Shown here one piece after another: positions 26,735-32,306 of a stretch of DNA of 32,306 bases (its first letter is position 1; every line of letters starts with the position of its first letter). The notes under the pieces are model-generated. The model saw nothing but the letters and a program-made list of their open reading frames with translations, made no database searches and had not been told where the DNA came from. The stretch comes from Myxococcales bacterium (lineage in GTDB: Bacteria > Myxococcota_A > Polyangia > Polyangiales > Polyangiaceae). The stretch is taken from NCBI GenBank assembly GCA_021778125.1, contig JAJYCT010000019.1:1-32306 (forward strand). Direction: 5' to 3'. Made by a program: the position numbers and the translations under genes.

Positions 26735-28414
26735 GTGCGTGCGCGAGTCCGCGAGACACTAGGGCTCCTTGCGTCGGTCTCGTCGCCAGCGGCGGGGCCC
26801 GGCGCTCGGGCGGTGGCAGCGCTGGCGCTCCTCGAGCGCCTACTGACGCCAGCGACGGCCTGGTTCGTCCTGCAAGGCGGGCTCGCCGCGAAGATCGGCG
26901 CGACGGCCACGCTGGCGGCCGTCTTCACGCTAAGGAGCTTCGCGCAGCGTACGCTGGCGGCACGACGCGAGGCGCAGCTGTTCGAGCGGGTCATCTCGAC
27001 GCTCATCGAAGGCGAGGTTCTCCGCGCCAGAGTGCTGCTGAGGCGCGACGCCCGCAGTGACCTACCGCAAGCAGTCCACTACTCGGCCATCACCCAGGCG
27101 CAGACCGTCCCCAACCTGCTCGCCGACACGGCAGCATCGATCCTGCTGATGCTCGTCGTGCTGACGATCGAGCCCGTTCGACTCGTGCTGTCGGCCGCCG
27201 CGCTGACGGCGGTGGCAGCTGCCGGCGTCGTCTGGTCTCGAGGGCGCCTGCAGCGAGCCGCGAAGCGTGCGTGGGCTGCACAGGAAGCGGTGATTCTCGC
27301 GCTCGTCGACGCGCTCGAGGGTCGCCTCGAAGTCGTGGCGGCTGGCCGAGGTGACGCCTTCCTGGACGAAGCCCGTGCACGGGCGCGTGCCTGGTGGCGG
27401 GCCAGCTCGCGCGTGGCCTCGGCGACGCTCGTGTCGGGTCGCCTTCCCATGCTCGCGGTGGCCGCCGCCGTCGTGGTCCTCGTGGCGCTGAGCTCTCGTT
27501 CGCGCGGGGTGCTCGCGATCACGCTCCCGGACCTCGCGCTCTTCGCGAGCGTCACCCCCGCGTTCGCGGGCATCGCACAGGGCCTCTATGCGCTCACACA
27601 GGCCGAACCGTGGTTAGGCCTGGTCGCTGAGACCCTTCGTCTGTCGAAACGGCCTCCGGGGGGCGCGCGACCGGTGCCGCAGCTACCCGCGACCGTCGAC
27701 TTTGCCCGCGTATCGTTCGAGTACGGCCCCTCGGGAACCCGCCGCGCGCTGCAGGACGTTACCTTCGCCTGGGATCGCGGCCGCGTCTTGGCTCTCGCTG
27801 GCACCAATGGCTCGGGCAAGAGCACGTGCCTGCGCCTTCTGCTCGGTCTTGCCCCGCCGATCGCGGGCCACATCACGATCGGCGGAGTCTCGCTGTCCGA
27901 GCTCGACATCGAGGCCTGGCGCCGCGGCATCGCGTTCCTCCCCCAGCGCGCGTACATGCCGCCGCAGGCCGATCTCGGTGCCGCGATCCGTTTCCTGGTC
28001 CCCGAAGCGACTGATGATCGGATCCTCGCCGCCCTCGACCGCGTCGGCCTGCTCGCATCGCTCCACCGCTTCGGGGACGCTCCCCTCGCCGCCCCCATCG
28101 ACGCCCTCTCCGTCGGCGAACGCCAGCGCGTCGCGATCGCGCGCCTGCTCTGCCACGACGCCGCGGTGTACCTTCTCGACGAGCCGGACGCGAACCTGGA
28201 TCGCGCGGGGATCGCCTTGTGCGCCCGGCTCGTACGCGAGCTCTCTCAGGGCGCGATGGTCGCGTTCGCGGCACACACCCCCGAGCTCATCGAGGCTGCG
28301 GATGACGTGCTGACCCTGGAGCGCGGGCGCGGGGTCGCCAATCTCGAGCCCGACGTGTCCGCGTTACGTCATGGCAAGGTCGACATCTCCGGAGGCGGCG
28401 CAAACTCCGAGTAG
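26735..28414 (+). CDS. ABC transporter, fused TM-ATPase half transporter (exporter type)
   Basis: GTG start; N-terminal TM region then VDFARVSFEYGPSGTRRALQDVTF, Walker A GTNGSGKST, Q-loop LPQRAYMPP, signature LSVGERQRVAIARLL, Walker B AVYLLDEPDANLD, H-loop AAHTPE. Confidence 0.9.
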   Translation: MRARVRETLGLLASVSSPAAGPGARAVAALALLERLLTPATAWFVLQGGLAAKIGATATLAAVFTLRSFAQRTLAARREAQLFERVISTLIEGEVLRARVLLRRDARSDLPQAVHYSAITQAQTVPNLLADTAASILLMLVVLTIEPVRLVLSAAALTAVAAAGVVWSRGRLQRAAKRAWAAQEAVILALVDALEGRLEVVAAGRGDAFLDEARARARAWWRASSRVASATLVSGRLPMLAVAAAVVVLVALSSRSRGVLAITLPDLALFASVTPAFAGIAQGLYALTQAEPWLGLVAETLRLSKRPPGGARPVPQLPATVDFARVSFEYGPSGTRRALQDVTFAWDRGRVLALAGTNGSGKSTCLRLLLGLAPPIAGHITIGGVSLSELDIEAWRRGIAFLPQRAYMPPQADLGAAIRFLVPEATDDRILAALDRVGLLASLHRFGDAPLAAPIDALSVGERQRVAIARLLCHDAAVYLLDEPDANLDRAGIALCARLVRELSQGAMVAFAAHTPELIEAADDVLTLERGRGVANLEPDVSALRHGKVDISGGGANSE

Positions 28415-29109
28415 TCCGGCTGCGCCCCGATGTTCCCGCCGATCCCGGCGACGTACACCCACGACTCGACGCCGTTGAGCTCGTGCATCACCGTCACCTC
28501 GGGCTGCCACGAGAACGTGTCGCTCGTGCGGATGTTGACCCCGAGGCCGAGGCGGGCCCCCACGCCCCCCGTCGCGAAGGCGAGCACGTCGGAAGTGGGG
28601 CTCGTGGCCTGCGGGTTGTTCGCGCCGGTGACGAGCACGTCACCCGCGGTCGCCGTGGCCACGAACCCCGGCGTGAGCACCAGCGTCCGGTCCTCGTCGA
28701 AGTTGTAGCCGAGCAGCAGCGGCAGGTGGACCTGCAGCACCTCGACGGGGTTGGCAGACGCGTTGCCGAGCGTCGGGCCCAGCAGCCGGAAGGCCTGCAC
28801 CCCCGGATCGAACGCCACGTCGAACCGCCCGCGGACCACGTTGAGCTTGAGATCCCCTCCGAGCCCCGTGAAGCCCACGATCCGGGCCCCCACGTCGACC
28901 CGGTCGACCAGCCCGTAGCGGATCCCCACGCTCGGCAGCCCGGGCGACAGCCCCGTGCTGCCGCTCGCCGTCCCGCCCCACGCGCCGAGCGCCGCCTGAA
29001 ACTGCAAGTCCCCCGGCGCCAGCGTCCGCGGCGTCCCGTACGTGTTGGGATCCGGGCACCCGCTCAGCAACACCAGCGCCGCCGCCGCCGCGAGAACCCG
29101 GGGGATCAT
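28369..29109 (-). CDS. Putative outer-membrane lipoprotein / beta-barrel protein
   Basis: MIPRVLAAAAALVLLSGCPDPNTYGTPRTLAPGDLQFQAALGAWGG...: clear lipobox LLSGC and alternating beta-strand-like sequence; 3' end overlaps the ABC transporter by 46 nt. Confidence 0.72.
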   Translation of the reverse strand: MIPRVLAAAAALVLLSGCPDPNTYGTPRTLAPGDLQFQAALGAWGGTASGSTGLSPGLPSVGIRYGLVDRVDVGARIVGFTGLGGDLKLNVVRGRFDVAFDPGVQAFRLLGPTLGNASANPVEVLQVHLPLLLGYNFDEDRTLVLTPGFVATATAGDVLVTGANNPQATSPTSDVLAFATGGVGARLGLGVNIRTSDTFSWQPEVTVMHELNGVESWVYVAGIGGNIGAQPDYSEFAPPPEMSTLP

Positions 29110-29229
29110 CGGAGCGCCCGACGCTAGCGCAGCCCGCCCCTGCTTGCGAGCCGACGATCGCCGTCGCTTCCTGCCCGTTGAGGGCGCCGGCCTCGCGCTC
29201 GGGTCAGCCCACGCGTCGACGCCTCCCTG

Positions 29230-29545
29230 TGACCGCACACCCCGGACTTGTCTCCCGCACACCCCGGACTTGTGGCCCGACGATCCCGCTCTTGTCGCCG
29301 ATCGGCACGCCTTTCGTCGCCCGCGATCCCCGGACTCGTCGCCGGCACGATCCGGACCTGTCCGCCGGCACCTTCGCACCTGGCGCCCGCACGATCCGGA
29401 TCGTGCGCCCGGCCGATCGACCTTTCACCCACGCCTCATCTCGATCCCTCTCCCGCGTGCCCCGGTGTCGTCGCGCCCCATCTCTGCTCTTGTCCCGCGC
29501 AGGATCGAGACTTGTCGCCCCTGGGATCCGGTCTTGTCCCGCGCA
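29230..29545. repeat. Degenerate tandem array, ~22-bp units
   Basis: e.g. ccgcacaccccggacttgtctc / ccgcacaccccggacttgtggc / ccgacgatcccgctcttgtcgc / cgatcggcacgcctttcgtcgc / ccgcgatccccggactcgtcgc / cggcacgatccggacctgtccgc ... cgcgcaggatcgagacttgtcgc / ccctgggatccggtcttgtcc. Confidence 0.75.
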
Positions 29546-29559
29546 GCAAACGGTTTCCT

Positions 29560-29640
29560 CTCCGTACAAAACCGTTCCCATGCGCGACAAACCTTTCCCA
29601 TGCGCCGAAATGTTCTCCCTTGCGCGACAAACCTCTTCCC
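29560..29640. repeat. Degenerate tandem array, second variant (plus orientation)
   Basis: acaaaaccgttcccatgcgcg / acaaacctttcccatgcgccg / aaatgttctcccttgcgcg / acaaacctcttcccg. Confidence 0.7.
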
Positions 29641-29904
29641 GTCCACACGTGATCAAGTCCGCCCCCTCGGCCGGTACGATCGCCCTCCCCCACGCCCCAA
29701 GTCCCCTCGACGCGCGAGACAACTGCCGATCATCCCACGACAAAACCGATCCCCCGGGCCGACAAGACCGCCCTCTCCGGGCCCCAAATCGCCCTTCTCC
29801 ACCCATGAAGTCCTGATCCTGCGTGGGACAGATCGCCCCGATCCGCGCCCCAGATCCTCCCTCTCCACCGCTCAAATGCGATCCGATCGCGCCCCAAGAC
29901 TGGT

Positions 29905-30005
29905 TTCTCCGCGCACGGGAACGGTTTCTCGCGCATGGGAACACTTTTTGTCGCACGGGAGAAGATTTCGCCGCACGGGAGAACATTTCGCCGCGAGGGA
30001 GCGCT
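29905..30005. repeat. Degenerate tandem array in inverted orientation relative to 29560-29640
   Basis: cgcgcacgggaacggtttct / cgcgcatgggaacactttttgt / cgcacgggagaagatttcgc / cgcacgggagaacatttcgc / cgcgaggga; gggagaacatttcg is the exact reverse complement of cgaaatgttctccc in the plus-oriented block. Confidence 0.75.
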
Positions 30006-30090
30006 CCCCCGCGCGTCATTCCCCCCCCGGCTGCGAACCGCGGCCCCATCACCCACGCCTTCCGCCGCCCCTCGAAGCTCCGCAGCAGCC

Positions 30091-30543
30091 TCACGGGTTG
30101 AGATTGAGCACGCCGCGCTGCTGCCGGGCGGCCATCACCGCCGTCATCAGTCGGTCGTAGACGTCGCGCGAGCCGGGAGCGCCGAAGATGACGAGCGCCG
30201 GCTCCTCCACGTCGTGCGCGCGGAGCGTGAGCGTCGCCACGTCGAGCATCCGCTGCAGCGCGGTCTGCCGGAGCTCGACGTCCTGCACCTTCCACAGCTC
30301 CAGCGTGTCGAGCGATCGCGACAGCCACCCGCTCTCGGTCTCGATGCGCCGCGTGGTCACCTTCCAGGACATCGAGCGCTTGCGGACGGCGAGCACCAGC
30401 AGGAGGACGATGCCCACCAGGACCGGCGCGAGGACCCAGCCGAGGATCGTCAGCCCCGGCCAGGCGCGCCAGTCGGGGCGCCCCGTCCAGATGATCTCCT
30501 CGCCGGGAATGAGGGCCTCGGTCACGACGACCTTCCATACCAT
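30091..30543 (-). CDS. PH-domain (bPH2-like) membrane protein
   Basis: MVWKVVVTEALIPGEEIIWTGRPDWRAWPGLTILGWVLAPVLVGIVLLLVLAVRKRSMSWKVTTRRIETESGWLSRSLDTLELWKVQDVELRQTALQRMLDVATLTLRAHD. Confidence 0.85.
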   Translation of the reverse strand: MVWKVVVTEALIPGEEIIWTGRPDWRAWPGLTILGWVLAPVLVGIVLLLVLAVRKRSMSWKVTTRRIETESGWLSRSLDTLELWKVQDVELRQTALQRMLDVATLTLRAHDVEEPALVIFGAPGSRDVYDRLMTAVMAARQQRGVLNLNP

Positions 30544-30736
30544 CCCCCTCGCGACGGGTGGCGTGCGTCTCTCGCGTGGGCTCGCGAGCGGCGTCCGAGG
30601 GGCTCCCGCGGGGAGCGTGGATCCAGACGCTGCGCGCCGCGACGGTGTCGATTTGCCGTGGGTCCGGATGGCACGACCTCTGCTATCCGAGGCGGCCCTT
30701 CCACCGCGCCGAGCGCCCCTGGAGCAACGACGATCC

Positions 30737-31759
30737 ATGCTGCACCCTGATCTGCCGACGCTCTTGCCTCGCACGCTGCTCGCGACGTGCGCCCTCGCGT
30801 GGATGGCCGCGTGCTCGTCGAGCGCATCGACCGAGGCGAGCGGCGACGGTGGGCTCCCGGATGCCGGCACGTCCGGGGACGCGTCGGGCTCGGATCCCGC
30901 GGACGCCGCGGCCGACGCCAATCACCACGACGGCGCGGCGTCCACCGCCCCCGTCCCCTCGTGCCAGGCCGGCGATCGAGAGGAGTGGTCGGGCCCCGTC
31001 GGGACCACGGGGATCGCGCTCGCCGTCTGCTCGGCATGCGGCGCGAGCTACGTCGTGGCCGCGAACGGCAACGCGGGCGACGGGCAGGTGTCGGTCGACA
31101 ACGCGAGCAAGACGATCACGCTCGCGGTCCCCGCCGGCGGGACCGCGACGTCGGCGAAGCTCGCCGACAACCCGGCCGACGGCACGGTGAACGTCTGCGC
31201 CACCGGCGCCTCGCACGCGTGCCTGCCGAACGCGCCGCAGAACCAGCGCTACTGCAACCCGTATCGCGACGTCACGAGCCTCACGCCGGAGCGCATCGAT
31301 CAGGGCGTCGACTACGCCGGCGCGGGCCCCATCTACGCCATCGGCCCGGGGACCATCGACCTCTATCGCAACCGGGACGACACCGGCTGGCCCGGCGGGA
31401 CGTTCGTCTCCTACAAGCTGACCGCCGGTCCCGGCGCGGGACGCGAGATCTTCCTCGCCGAGAACATCGACCTCGATCCGAGCCTGAAGTCCGGATCGTT
31501 CGTCTACGGCGGCACGGTGCTCGGCACGCAGGTCAACGCCTCGCCCGAGTCCGAGTCGGGTTGGGGCGTCGCCGGCGAGGGCGTCACCGCGGAGTACGGC
31601 TGCTACACGGAGGGCTGCACGACGCCGCTCGGGCAGAACTTCAACCAGCTGCTCGGTTGCCTGGGCGCCCCGTCGGGGATCGTCGAGACCGGCGGCTGCT
31701 GTCCGCAGCCGACCGGTTGGCCGACCGACTGGTGCAAGGACCTGGCAGGGTGGCAGTAG
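30737..31759 (+). CDS. Putative secreted lipoprotein with possible lytic/M23-like C-terminal region
   Basis: Signal MLHPDLPTLLPRTLLATCALAWMAACSSS (lipobox MAAC), Asp/Ala/Gly linker, then ERIDQGVDYAGAGPIYAIGPGTIDLYRN...YGGTVLGTQVNASPESESGWG, resembling the layout of M23/duplicated-hybrid-type domains; enzymatic assignment uncertain. Confidence 0.6.
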   Translation: MLHPDLPTLLPRTLLATCALAWMAACSSSASTEASGDGGLPDAGTSGDASGSDPADAAADANHHDGAASTAPVPSCQAGDREEWSGPVGTTGIALAVCSACGASYVVAANGNAGDGQVSVDNASKTITLAVPAGGTATSAKLADNPADGTVNVCATGASHACLPNAPQNQRYCNPYRDVTSLTPERIDQGVDYAGAGPIYAIGPGTIDLYRNRDDTGWPGGTFVSYKLTAGPGAGREIFLAENIDLDPSLKSGSFVYGGTVLGTQVNASPESESGWGVAGEGVTAEYGCYTEGCTTPLGQNFNQLLGCLGAPSGIVETGGCCPQPTGWPTDWCKDLAGWQ

Positions 31760-31767
31760 CGGCCGCC

Positions 31768-32306
31768 GTGCGCCATCGAGCGCCATCGAGGCTCGCCCGC
31801 GAGCAGGATCACGCCAGAAAGTGCTGGTCCGAGTTCACCGAGGTCAGCTGCCAAGGCCCGGGCACCCTTTGGGTGTCCCGCTCGGGCTACTTCGACGTCA
31901 ACGTGCCCCCCAATCCTCCACCCGACGCGGGCTACCCGCTTGACCGAATCATCGCGCACCCGGATGCGTACGTCGACTCCGGCGCGTGTCAGCCGGGCCA
32001 GCCGATGAGTTGCCAGTACACTCTGCACGACGAGGGCCCGGGATGGAACTACGGTGGTGCGATGGACGAGGCGCTGTTCCACTTCCACGTGGATCCCGGA
32101 CAGCCGACGCCGTCGGACCTCGGGATCGTCCCCATCCCGATCATCACCAGCCTGAGCGATTCCGGCAAGACCTCCTGTACGCCAGGGGCGACCACCCTGC
32201 CGTTCTCGTCCACCGCGTCGGATGGAGCGGCGGTTCACGCGTGTATCGATGAGACGATCGACTTCGGGGCAGGGGCCAACACTCAGGCCTGGCCCGTGGG
32301 CCGAGG
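31768..32306 (+). CDS. Secreted-type protein or fragment, runs off right edge (absent from ORF track)
   Basis: Continuously open frame to the window end: ...EQDHARKCWSEFTEVSCQGPGTLWVSRSGYFDVNVPPNPPPDAGYPLDRIIAHPDAYVDSGACQPGQPMSCQYTLHDEGPGWNYGGAMDEALFHFHVDPGQPTPSDLGIVPIPIITSLSDSGKTSC. No clear start or signal peptide; GTG 31768 or 31750 possible. Confidence 0.45.
   Translation, partial: MRHRAPSRLAREQDHARKCWSEFTEVSCQGPGTLWVSRSGYFDVNVPPNPPPDAGYPLDRIIAHPDAYVDSGACQPGQPMSCQYTLHDEGPGWNYGGAMDEALFHFHVDPGQPTPSDLGIVPIPIITSLSDSGKTSCTPGATTLPFSSTASDGAAVHACIDETIDFGAGANTQAWPVGR

Noticed and set aside
29230-30005. Repeat field considered as a CRISPR array
   Set aside because: Units are degenerate, ~20-23 bp, lack conserved repeats separated by unique ~30-bp spacers, switch strand, and no cas genes are present.
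29042-30160. 372-aa + ORF and 444-aa minus ORF (29204..30538) across the repeat field
   Set aside because: All frames are open due to high GC; Pro/Arg/Ser-rich products arise from the degenerate repeats, whose unit lengths vary between about 19 and 24 nt and so shift frame.
1-32306. tRNA/rRNA genes
   Set aside because: No recognisable tRNA cloverleaf or rRNA conserved sequence noticed on reading either strand; a tRNAscan/Infernal run would be needed to exclude them formally.

Overview
High-GC window with the look of a myxobacterial/Polyangia-type genome (inferred from composition and Asp/Gly/Cys-rich lipoproteins). From left to right it contains: (1) the 3' part of an IS66-family element with a small passenger ORF, abutting a 5'-truncated and apparently frameshifted polysaccharide flippase; (2) a surface-polysaccharide locus with WecA-like initiating transferase, PssE/PssD-like split glycosyltransferase, two GT4 enzymes, AsnB, NodU/CmcH-type carbamoyltransferase, a full-length CarB, Gmd and Fcl; (3) embedded in it, a compact lasso-peptide-type RiPP cassette (about 18.0-22.4 kb): nucleotidyltransferase, 58-aa precursor with a textbook lasso leader (YSRPTLRHLG...T) and a G1...E8 core, McjC-type cyclase, HPr-kinase homolog, PqqD-like B1 and transglutaminase-like B2, with ATGA start/stop overlaps at most junctions; (4) TviB-type UDP-HexNAc dehydrogenase, several secreted lipoproteins (one collagen-like), and a stand-alone ABC exporter that is a candidate lasso exporter; (5) an approximately 0.8 kb degenerate repeat region with ~20-23 bp periodicity and strand switching; (6) a PH-domain protein and further secreted proteins, one running off the right edge. 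The best candidate for an undescribed system is the lasso-type cassette: its Gly/Thr-rich core has no bulky plug residues and no C-terminal Ser although a kinase homolog is encoded. All family calls are by reading motifs; no database search was run.
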